A DNA stretch of 64,000 nt from Arthrobotrys musiformis (Eukaryota; Ascomycota; Orbiliomycetes; Orbiliales; Orbiliaceae): assembly GCA_036971715.1 (NCBI GenBank), contig JAVHJL010000010.1:1550001-1614000 (forward strand). Reading direction: 5' to 3'. The notes beneath the pieces were generated by a model. The model ran no database searches and was not told where the DNA came from. It saw only the letters and a program-made list of their open reading frames with translations. A program made the translations under genes and the position numbers. Below, piece by piece: positions 48,699 through 59,664 of the stretch (the stretch's first letter is position 1; every line of letters starts with the position of its first letter).

Positions 48699-50300
48699 TA
48701 TTACTATTATTCAACTACCGATGCCACTGCCCCTGGCTTTTTGTGTTGATAGTCGAGTGTAGGTACTGTTATGTACACGAGATTTGAGGATTCGCTTCAA
48801 GGGACAACCATTGACGACGGCTGGCCGGTCCTATCGATTGGTTTGGTCGGTCCCGCTTCCCAAGTTTATAATGGTCCGCACCAGACGGATTGGCGTAAAG
48901 GTGGTCGATAGATAAATGAGGTTAGCCTTCCCTGGCCGTGCAGATATATTTCTATCCCATATAACGGGCCGTGTATGATAGATATATTATCGATCGAGCG
49001 TCAGACAAGTCTATACGACAGCGAAGGAAGGCGTGTAAGGAGTGACAATAACAATAGAGCGTGTGCACGCAAGCAAGTACCAAGCGGAGAAGTAGTCAAA
49101 TTGAGTAATGAGTGAATGTCGAAGAGAAAAATAGCGGAGCTAAAGCATCGTGGTCAAACGAATTGGGTGCTGGCTTGCGCATGCATGGAAGCCGGAAAAG
49201 CAAGCTGTTGCTTTGCCAGAGACTGCTTTCCTGCTTTGGATCAGGAGGTGGTGGTGGTCCCTTTTCATCACGGTCTAAAAATCGAGACTTGGGTTCGAGA
49301 TCTGGCAAAGCTTAAGGAGGTTGAGCTAAGGGACCCCTTGGGTTCAAATTGAGTGGTGTGTGGCGTGGCTGTACCAGATTCAAGCCATCCGACCGGGTAC
49401 GGATATTCCCCGGCATGAGTTGGAGGAGCTGCAATTGGCCAGACCTTGGACTCCGAAAGCGAGAGGAGAGAGGAGGAGGAGGATGAGGAGAGGAGGATTT
49501 GGTGAAGTCGGGAAGGAGAGTGGTGATGATGATGTTGATTGAGGTTTGGAGATGAGATGAGGTTGAAGGTCAAGTTGGGTGAAAGCATTTGGATGTAACG
49601 TTAAGTCAGCCAGCCAACAAGCACCACCACCCAAACCACGGCATATAAAAGGCATCTACAACATCGACATCCACCACGATATACACCAATTACTTAAGTA
49701 TATATAATATACGCAGGGTTCGGAAAGGCCATTGTTCTCATGAATGAATGAATCCGTCTATTATCATCACCCAAGAAGAAATAAAAAAAAAAAAAAAAGA
49801 AAAAGAAAAAAGAAAGAGAGAACACCAGCCCAGTAATACTAATGCTTAATTACACACCGAGCATAACCATCCTCCTCTTTCCCCCCTTCTCCCGGTCTTT
49901 CATATCGTATGTGTGTGTACTGTAAGGTATAAAAGGTGATATTTTCCCTGAGAGACTAGCTAAGGAACAATATAACACCTCTCCGATCCATCCGTCCACC
50001 GCACCCATCCATCATCATCATATCGTAGACAAAGCGAAACTCCCTCCCCCGTGTGATGTAATGAATCCCGGTATTTGTTTTCGTGGTGGTCGTAGAGGCA
50101 GCGGTAATGGTAGTATAGTGGTAGTAATAAAGAAAGGGGGGGGAGGGAGGAGAGGGAACCAGGAGGGTGAAAAAAAAGAAGTCGTATCGATATGCTCAAA
50201 GAAGATATACAAAGGAGGAATAAAGGTGTATAATAGTAGTAATAAAAAGGAAACTGCAGCAAGGATAATGCGGACAGGGACAAAAAAACAGACAAGCACC
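48699..50300. other. Intergenic region, no supported gene
   Basis: Lies between the promoter of the Ted1-like gene and the 3' end of RPL23. It contains an A-rich tract (49780-49815), GGA/GAG-rich sequence (49460-49500) and purine runs near 50125-50180. The overlapping frames at 49096-49655 are low-complexity on both strands. Confidence 0.5.
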
Positions 50301-51412
50301 TCACATCACGACACCAGAGTTGCTGGCGATACGCTGTTATATCTCAGTTAGCGTGTCGTATACCACTACTTCCTTTGTTCGAGAAGAACAAATGAGAGTG
50401 AGAGATGAAAGTCACTTACAGGCCATAAGTCCGCAGCTTCCTTTCCGACTGGTCCGGTGATAGCAGAACCCTTCATTTCTCCTTTGGGGTTGACAATCTA
50501 AAACAAAAACCCTCGTTAGCCTCGTGTTCTCATTATCCCTCTCTCCACCTTGAAAATCGGTGGATATAAAAAATGATATCGAGGAAGGCAAAAAAAACAT
50601 ACCACACCAGCATTATCCTCAAAGTACAGGTACACTCCGTCCTGCCTTCTCCAGGGTTTGCTCTGTCTGACAACGACAGCTGGCATGACCTTCTTCCTCA
50701 ATTCTGGCTTTCCCTTCTTGACGGTGGCCATGACCATGTCACCGACACCAGCGGCTGGGAGACGGTTGAGACGGGCACCAGCACCAGCAACGGCGATGAT
50801 GTACAAGTTTCGGGCACCGGAGTTGTCAGCGCAGTTCATGACGGCACCGACGGGAAGACCGAGGGTCATCTTGAGCTTGTTGCCTGCGGAACCTTTTCTG
50901 TAGCCGATATTAGCATCCGTTTCATCCTTTTATATGCATACTAAAAACAATTTAAAAATTTTGCCGTGGCTGGATGTAGAGATCGAAGAATAGCCCTCTT
51001 CTCGGGGCTTGACGAAGGTCTACCAATTGGAGATCCTGCTGCTGCTGCTCCCGACGCTATCCCACTGGTTTCATGAGGCCCAAGCTGATATGAGCCGTCG
51101 ACAATCCATCCCTGCCCAAATGCCACCTCTTCTGTCTTCCAGACATCTCGGACATGGTCCTGTCGAAGAATCCACCGCATTGGTATCGCTTATTCCACCT
51201 CTTCCTAGTATCATTCATCGCCACCATATAGGCTTTCCCATATCCTCACAGTATCCATCATAGCGGTAGAAACAGAAGCAGCAGCAGCAACATCCCCAAT
51301 CCTCCATCAGATCCCAACCGAGAAAAAAAAGCCCTCCGATCTCCAAAATCCACCACTGAAACCAATTCGAAATCGAAAAGAAAGAAGAAACCTACCCTCT
51401 CTTTGCCGACAT
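50301..51412 (-). CDS. RPL23: 60S ribosomal protein uL14 (Rpl23)
   Basis: Predicted CDS is complement(join(50301..50333,50421..50497,50603..50897,51396..51412)) with the third exon boundary at 50420; 140 residues. Exon 1 is 17 nt (MSAKR plus two bases) and the first intron, 50898-51395, is about 500 bp, the longest coding intron in the window. A large first intron after a very short first exon is common in fungal ribosomal genes. The product carries the uL14 hallmarks: TLGLPVGAVMNCADNSGARN, NRLPAAGVGDMVMATVKKG, VYLYFEDNAG and GEMKGSAITGPVGKEAADLW. It binds 25S rRNA at the intersubunit face near the factor-binding site. Confidence 0.97.
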
Positions 51413-52014
51413 TGTGACTGATGTGTGTTAATAGGAGACGAGGGTTTCGGTAGTATAGATGATTGAGTGTGGTGATGGCTGGTGGTGATGATGCCGTGGA
51501 ATTTGGTCGTGCAGAGGATCTAGAAGTCGAAGCTGGGGCAAAGCAACAACCACGCAGAAATTTCCGTGTAGTTTGCTTTGCGTTGGACACACATTCCACC
51601 AGAAGCTAGACCACATGTGGAAATGCAAGCGAGGGCTCGAAGTTAGGGCTTCCCACGCAAACACCCTGCCGGTCACGTGATATCGCAACCAGGGAGCTAG
51701 ATGCCCCCCCCACCCAGTTACCTAGGTATACCTCGGTAGTAGGTACTTGCTTAAGTATAAGGTAGCTAGCTGGTCAAAAAAAAAAATAATGCATCGCGCC
51801 GTTCCATTAGTGAGCAGATATAAAAGAACCCCCTGGCTATTCATAACGCCAGATATAATACATGAATCAACCAAAAGCAGAACGGAACACTCCTCCTCTT
51901 ATGATCAAAAGACAAAAAGGGCTCATCTTCATGCGATGAGCTTAAAAACGGGTAACGGTAAACGTAGAACAATGCGGTAGCCGAGGAGATGGTAAACATG
52001 AATCACTCATCCTT
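51413..52014. other. Spacer between RPL23 and the RPD3 extension
   Basis: Holds the RPL23 promoter. An A-tract at about 51777-51786 and AT-rich sequence are visible; no gene is supported. Confidence 0.5.
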
Positions 52015-52446
52015 CTACCGCCCCCGCCCACCGCGAACACCCCCCCACCCAGCACGCCCTTTAGTAACCTTCCAGCTCCTCCGACGCCATTTGTCGGAGG
52101 AGCTTCCGGAAGAGGCCCGGCCAGAACTCCCACTATCATTCGAGGCCCTGTACATTCAAAGTTAGTGACAAGTAAAACAAGATTAGGGACGCCGGATAGA
52201 CTGGTAGATGTACCTCGTAGTGGGCAACGGGGAATCACCATCCCCGTCTACCCCCCCTTGGCCCGCATAACCGGCCTCTTCCTCAACCCCCCCGTCCTCC
52301 ACCGGTGTAGCATTCTCCAACCGCCTCCAAACTTGGTCATCGTAATATCCTTTGCTAGAGGTAGACGAGCCATCGCTACCCCCGCCACCATCCTGCGGCC
52401 CCTCCCCTGGGCTCCGCTGTCCGGGACTGGGGGTGCCCAAGACCTT
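52015..52446 (-). other. In-frame spliced extension beyond the RPD3 stop
   Basis: After the RPD3 TAG (52447-52449) the same frame stays open for 77 codons. It then meets a good intron (52148-52213: donor GTACAT, branch CACTAAC, acceptor ACAG) and continues in phase for 44 codons to a second stop at 52015. Exons are 52214-52446 and 52015-52147, about 121 residues. The end is strongly basic (RRRSWKVTKGR, then Gly/Arg-rich). No ATG begins this frame, so a separate gene is unlikely. It may be reached by stop readthrough, by an alternative intron removing the TAG, or be a genuine extension cut off by a mutation or sequence error. Confidence 0.55.
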
Positions 52447-54879
52447 CTAGGCCTCGACAGGCCCGGCCTCCTTCCCTTTTTCTTGGTCTTCGGTAGGTTC
52501 TGGGGTCTTGGCCTTGGCCGCTGTAGTCTCCCCCTCGGCCTCCTCCTTAGTCTCCTTGGCCGCCGGTGCTTCCTCCGCCGGTGCCGGGGCGTCCGTCTTC
52601 ACTTTCTCCGTGGCAGGTACGTCGACAGTCGGTGTGTCGACAACCTCCAAATGATCTGCGTCTTGCATGTCGACTTCGGCCGAAGCTTCCGTCTTGATAT
52701 TATCGACGGCGCTACTCCCCGCAGCCGGAGTATCGTCATTCGCCGGGGTAGCCGCGGCTGACGTAGGCAAGGGGTTTGAAGTGAGGGCAGGAGGCGCGGG
52801 TGTCAGAACATCGTCAGTATCCATTTTATCAACGGCATCTTCTTCAACGTCGGCTAGCTCGCCATCGTCAACCGCCATTTCTTCTGGTTCTGTTATCGCT
52901 GGAACGGCTCCGCTGTCACTAGCAGGCCCTGACTTCCCGGCCGGTGTGATAGCTCCGGACCCAGGGGTACGCGAATTCCCCAGAGGTGTATCAATGTCCA
53001 CGTCCTTGTGTCGTCGTCGGTTTCTCTTGTTAGCGATGTACCGCTCCATTTCCTCCTCAGAGTCCGAGTCTTCCATTGGATGACTAATTCTTTTATCGGC
53101 TTGACGAGGCAAATGCCTTGTATCGGCATGTGTATCCTCCTCGTGGTCATCCATTGCTGCTTCCTGTTCTTCTCTGTATCGTTCATGATCCATGGGAACG
53201 TTGGTCAGTTGTACGGATGGAACTGCCTTAGTACGTTCAAGATTCTGGATGACGGAAGCTAGGATCTTATCAAGATACTCCTTGGAGTTCAAGTTCTCCA
53301 TGTTGGACGGGCGAACATCAAGTTCGTAATCGGGCCCGAAATACTATTAGTGAAAATTAGCCAATGCCACGTATCAGTATCGATTGGAGGTTTCTCACTT
53401 CATAGAAATCGCAGTATGGTAATGTGGGAGTAAGGTTTTGGCCAACCAAGACACCCGTTTCATAGCACCAAGTTCTGCTCACATTCCTCATTGTATATCC
53501 TCCTCCTCCGAGAACAAGTACCGGTAGGTTGAAGCTTTTGACAAATCCTACGCAATTTGCGTGGCCTCGCATGGACAGGTTGAAGCAACCGAGTCTATCG
53601 CCGCTCAGACTGTCACCGCCGCATTGGAGAACAACAGCTTCGGGCTGATACCATTGCATAACAGCCCCGATAACTGGTTCAAAGATCGATTTGTAGGTTT
53701 CATCTGTGATACCATCCCTCAAGGGAAAGTTGACCGCATAATATTTACCAAGCCCGACACCGATGTCTCTCAACTCCCCAGTTCCTGGGAAGTATTCACC
53801 ATACTTATGGAAAGACACCGTCATAACGCGATCTGTAGTGTAGAACGCCTCTTCAACTCCGTCGCCATGGTGGACGTCGATGTCAATGTATAACACTCGC
53901 TTCTTATATCGCAGAAGTTCGATAATGCCCAAGACGATATCTAAGGGAGGTCAGTCTATGCCCTAGAGCCATATGTGGATTAACAGAAGTCACATACCAT
54001 TGATATAGCAGAAGCCACTTGCCTCGCTTTTCTTGGCATGATGCAAACCTCCAGCCCAATTGATAGCGATGTCACATTTTTCGCGGTTCAAGCGAGCAGC
54101 ACCCTCCATGCTGCCGCCACCGGATATCCCACAGAACTCAAATAGTCCGTCAAAGACCGGACAATCATCTCCGACGTTATATTTCGTCTGCTCCTTGGTG
54201 AACTGGTCCATGTTGTCGGGGGTGACCTTCCAAAGGAAATCGACGTATTCGTCTGTGTGAAACTGCGCCATTTCTTTACGGGTCGCAGGTTTGGCTCTCT
54301 GGAAGGAAGTAACAACAGAGAGTTAGCTGGGGCAACGTAGCTTAAACGGGAGACTTGGAAAGAAAGGATGAAACCTACGTAAATTTCCATCTTCTTGTAC
54401 AAGCCATAGTTCATGATGAGGGAATGCGTCATTCTGATACGGTGGGGTTTCATTGGGTGTCCAGCAACATAGGCATAGTTACTACAAACAACAAAAAGTT
54501 AGGAATCGATGGATCGTGTTTTGACTTCAATGGTGAGAGTATTTATCAGAAACGGATTGAAACTTACCCGACATCAGCTACAGAGGAACAAGATCACCTA
54601 TCGTTAGTCATCCATCTAGAAACAATGCGAGAGTATTTGGGCGAGACGGGTGGAACGGTAATGGCTTCCGAAGATCGGACCTCGAGGGGACAAGGCAGAG
54701 GAGGAAGGGAGCTTACAATCGTAAAACTAAAAGTGACGGCGAAAACGTTAGTCAAAGAAGCTTAGATATAGGCATCGTGAAGAAGATAACAAGAGGCAAC
54801 TTACATATGCAACCCGTTTCTTTTGCGATGGGGCCGCCGGCGTGGATGCCGGTTCGTAAACCAAGTTGGTGCCACCCAT
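52447..54879 (-). CDS. RPD3: Class I histone deacetylase Rpd3, with two 10-nt microexons
   Basis: Predicted CDS is complement(join(52447..53343,53399..53940,53998..54298,54379..54481,54568..54577,54717..54726,54805..54879)), 645 residues. Exons 2 and 3 are microexons of 10 nt each; together they encode the end of VAYFYDSDVGNYAY, which the family requires at this point. The deacetylase core is intact: GHPMKPHR, NWAGGLHHAKKSEA, YIDIDVHHGDGVEEAF, GGDSLSGDRLGCF and GGGGYTMRNVSRTW. Rpd3 removes acetyl groups from histone tails as the catalytic subunit of Rpd3L/Rpd3S-type corepressors in the nucleus. The C-terminal tail after about residue 420 is acidic and of low complexity and stops at a TAG, beyond which the frame continues (see the extension entry). 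Confidence 0.95.
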
Positions 54880-57800
54880 CGTTGCAAGTCGCGAAACCCG
54901 AGCTGGGATGGCCTCAACTACAGACCAAGCAAAAAGAACAAGGACAATGCGGAGAAACCCAAGTCCTAAGGACGATGAAGCAAAGAGGAATATCTCGATA
55001 GAAATGAAAATACTATCCTCAGCAGCTGTCTGACGAGGCGATAGAAAAGACGTTCCTAGTGGCGGTTGATGGTGATGGTGATGATTGAAGATGGAGATGG
55101 AGATGGGAGATTTTGTGGGTAGGTTTGGAGGACGGCAAGAAAGAAGAATAGCTCGGCCAAAGTCGCGGCGCGAAATTAATCATTACCAATAATGTGTTGA
55201 GCCACAACTCAACCGATATTTCGCACCAGCCACAGCCAATACGCCACGCTGTATGCAGGTGCTTGCACATGTACACACACACACGCACGCACGCACACAA
55301 CAGTTGATATTAAAACACTTGGTTTAGAGGAAGTAGAAGAAACCGTGGTCAAATATACTATGATCTGGCTAGTCAACATGATTTCGAGCTTCCAGAGCTT
55401 CGTTCGAATGGGTGGTATGAGAATAGGACTTGTACATGTAAGTTTATAGGGCATCTGTTGCATTTTGACAGGTACAACGCATTAAATAGCACAATACAAG
55501 AACGAATAAAGCAGCATTGCGAACTCGAAGAGGAGGAAGAGGCAGTTGACAGATAAAAGCTTGAAATTTTGTAAATTTAACAAAAGGGTGCCCGGTTAGA
55601 AGACCAAGTAATAGGCCCTAGTTGAACCCCCCCCTTTAGACTCCACAATCATCCTTTCTTTCGAGGCCGTCGAGTGTTAGCGCGTAGGCCTCGGGCGGCA
55701 ATTATAACGTCATGTCACGACAATTGTACGAAGCCTCGACATTGAGCCCATGACAGGCAGCCAAGACGCCGAAATATATGTCGCGAGGATAGAATTCAAA
55801 AATAGAAACTGTTTTCAGCGGCAGCTATAAAAATCATCATCCCTGTAAGTCTCTCAGAATTAATAGATAAAAAGGAGAAACACATACCTTGCTGTTGAAG
55901 AGGGTTGATTTGTAGAAGGGCCGGCCGCAATGCTAGCTAGCCCGCTAATATAAAAAACGGCCAACGTGTTTACTAGCGCTGCCAGACATAAGAGGGTCGG
56001 GCTTCGGAGTATCGGTGTCTGGTGACAATGGTTTGTCGATAGGAGTATCGGTATCCATTGCTGGCGACTCAAGGCTGACCGGCTGGGAGTATATGTGCTA
56101 CGGCGTAGGGAGCTGTGGCTGGGTGCCTTGGAATCGTGCGCTTCAAAGTATTTATATGTGTGTCAAGGGAACCTAGGTTTCTTTTCGTCCCGGTGTTTAG
56201 ACACAATATAATAGAAAGAGAATTGTTTTCGTATCAAGAAAAACGAGATGAGTCGGAACAAATCGAGGTTAAGAGAGCAGAGGAAGAACTAGGTCAATTT
56301 AATAAACGGGCGGGGTTCAAAATGGCCTGGTTCCTGAGATGGAGGCCGAAGGAACCGGTATAAATAACCTGATCGATGCTACCCCGCTGGCATTAAATCT
56401 AGGAACATGAGGTTACATAGTATACTGCGAGTCCGCAACGTAAAGTTTAAAGAAGCAGACTCATCGGCTGCAGTAGGACACCATGCATGGAACCCCATTC
56501 AGGTTGCAGGACCTGAAAATTGGGCTGACCTAACCAGGCCATTCCACCGCACTTCATCCCGATGGCCTGATCGATGGTATCGATCCGGAGTTTAACACTT
56601 TTGAACCCGAATATACACTGCATCCATGTATACAGTCGGCAGAATACGAGTCCGTTCTTATTAATTAATACACGGTTGCATTCTCTGAGCCCAGGCTCAC
56701 GCTCGCCTCCATTGGAATCCAATTCGTCCTCAAAACATCTTCTCTGTAGGATGACATACGAAGTCTCAGCGGGAAACACACACACTATCTACTGGCGGTC
56801 AGTGTGAACTTCAACTAGTGTGATACCATTTAGAAATGACATTGCCGTCTAATTCCCCTGCCCCCCTGTAACATTCCATATGGCCCATCTTGCCCCTATC
56901 CACCTTCCCACATACCCTCGTGGACGATTTCCATTCCATGTCCATAGTGCTTCAAATTTGGACACGTGTGTCTACCACCCAGCTTTAGCCCCTAGATCTT
57001 TTGAAGGGGACCCGAGGGGTATCTCACATTAATTTTGTAATATTAATATATTAGATATCACTTAGAGCAAACAAAGGTTCTCGTTATCGGTGTCGTACAA
57101 ACCAGGGCTCAATGATCAATCGCCGCTCACGACCAAACGAAAGCTACGCACGGAATTCATTCCCCGACCCGCGGAACTGTAGCCGACCGCTTCTCCACTT
57201 CGCTGATCTTGGTCGAAACTTCGTCGGATAAACGGACGGGCGCTAAGCCGACGCGCCGTCTCATCCTGCCCCCAAAATTCTAACCATTCGTGAAGCTTTA
57301 AACTTTGTAAGGGCGATTCGAGGGCGGTTTGACCTTTGCAGGTCTAGAATCTTCGCTGACAGTTTCCTCCTCGGCGGCAGTAGAAACACCTGATAGCCTC
57401 TCAAGTCGCGAAGATGCCACCGGGACGTTTTTTGGCGCGAATGACCTATCACGATATTGGACAATGCAGTGAGGGTCTAGTTATGGCACATACACGGCAC
57501 ATGAGTATTATGTCTTGAATGTGCATTGTATCACCCCAAGGTACTTTCATCGGCTTGACAAATCACCGTATGCTGTGTCATCATAAAAAGAGGCATTTTT
57601 CTCTCTCTTTCCTTGATTTTGGAAGAAAGGAAATGCTCCCCTGTACAGCCCATACAGTAAGTCTGAGTTTTGCAGCACCCAATTACCAAGTTTTCGGGTC
57701 CAGAAGTAATCACGTGTCCCAACGTTGTGGCCAACCGATACATACCGTCTCAACTTGGACGGATGCTTGGTGACCGGGGCGGAGATAGTGCTTTATATGT

Positions 57801-59664
57801 ACAAGGATCCTGTTGAAATATTCTCTCGATCGAATATCTTACTTAAGATGGTGGAAGCTAGAAGCTCCATGGCCACATGGATCCACTTAGGACTTATATT
57901 CCAAAACTGGCATCTATGTCGGCACACATGTACTTGCATACCGACTCCGCACATGGACTAAATTTCGTCGCGAGCCATTGTCTTTTGTTGAGTTCTCGAT
58001 TGACTAGAAATAGGCACCCCCAAAGGCAGTCAGAGTTTTTGAAGCCATCTCGGCTATTGTGCAGCGCAGCCCGCCCGCATATGCTCTAAACAGGGTATTG
58101 AGCCGTACTTTATCGGTGTGTGGATGGGTACGTATCATTTCACGGACAGACGTGCGCGTGTGGCCAGACCTCGTTTCCCTTATTCAAGACGACCCGCAAC
58201 CTAATTAAATCTCGGAAGGAATACGATCATGTAGATGTACGCACGTATATTTGCTTTTCGCTTTCGATAGAGCATTTTGTCGGTGATCTGATGCAACCGT
58301 TTATTCCTATCAACCGGCAACCTTCATGTGTATCGCTATTCGGCGAAAGCTTGTGCGAACCACGCCGCTGCAGAAGGATTCGCATCATGGTATCGATTAC
58401 TTGGGCTTGACGGTCATTTGTCAAGTGTTTCCTCTGCAAGATATCAATCACGCATTCGCGTATCTCGGGCATTGATAAATTCGGAAGCTAAGGTTCCCAC
58501 TCAAATGTCGTCGTCATTTCCCGAGATAGGGAGGGTCGGGGCTCGGAATCGAATCTCCAGGTTCTGCTTTTGAGCTCGCCTTTCTGAATCCCTGTGGCAC
58601 ATGTGTACTTACGATGAAATTTAAAGCTAACTAACCCACATTCCCAGTTGACATCCTTGACTCACATCCCAGAACTGCAACTTAGGCTGAGGCTGCCTGC
58701 GCGCAGAGTGCAGATGCTGCAATGCAACTTTTTGTTTAAACTAGCAAACCAGGAAAGCTCGAAAGACGGTGGGTTCGCGATATCGCAGTTGCCGATGAGC
58801 TGGCCCAAGTGCCCTATCAACCAATCACCATCCATTGTTCGCAAAACCGGAGAAACTTAGTTCTCCAGCATCTTTTTCCTTGGAGGCCGTTATGTGGTGC
58901 GGGATTTGCACATCTGAACTGTCATAGGTCCGTGGCCCACCCATCGCTTGGCGGCGTCCGAACCGAGACGTCTAGTGGGGACTTAAGCCTTCGAGGCTGA
59001 GTTGTTCGGAGGGCAGGCAGAATTACCCTATAGGCCTGTCAGTGAAGGAATCATTGTCATGGACGAAAAACATCATATTTTTGGAGTTTTCTGAGCTCTA
59101 AGCTGCGGAGCTTTTCAGCGAGCTTACCTTTCGTGGATGGGAACAATGTATATTATATAATAACTTCCATGTCGGTTTACCCGCAGGATCACACTTCCCG
59201 CCGCTAATATCGATCCCCAAGCCCACGCTCAAGACTTTTTTATCGATATTGTACTGTCTTGCTCACTCGACCCGACTTACCTACGACCGCGCACTGCAGC
59301 TGTAGTGAGGCGAGTTCTCAGGTTGAGGGTGGTGACATAAAACCACAACCGCACCCTCCGATTTCCATTTCATATGCAGAGCTAGTACACGTACGCCTTC
59401 AACATCATCATCATCATCATCATCATTCCACCTTCTACCTATACTTGGACGGTACCGGTAAAGATGCATCTGCCAACCCTTCTGTCAGGACATTAGTAAA
59501 GCTGAAGATATTAGATATCGATATAAGATAAAGAATAAAAAATAAATCTGAAATCGCGATATATAATTCTTTTTTCTTTGTCAAAAATTATACTATCCAT
59601 TTCCGGGTTTCATATCACCAACGTATAATATTTCCTTACTGGGCGTCACATTTTGCAACACACG
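54880..59664. other. Gene-poor region
   Basis: About 4.8 kb with only short overlapping frames and no recognisable domain on either strand. It includes the RPD3 promoter, a CA/CG-rich microsatellite near 55270-55300 and a CAT repeat at 59403-59426. An AT-rich stretch before 59665 probably belongs to the promoter of the C2H2 gene. Confidence 0.5.
59403..59426. repeat. CAT trinucleotide microsatellite
   Basis: Eight CAT units in noncoding sequence about 240 bp before the start of the C2H2 gene. Confidence 0.9.

Noticed and set aside
52183..52440. Frame downstream of RPD3 as an independent gene
   Set aside because: It has no ATG, is in the same frame as RPD3, and is linked by an in-phase intron to a C-terminal exon. 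I report it as an extension instead.
59403..59426. CRISPR-like or other regular array
   Set aside because: Uniform CAT units without spacers; this is a simple microsatellite.
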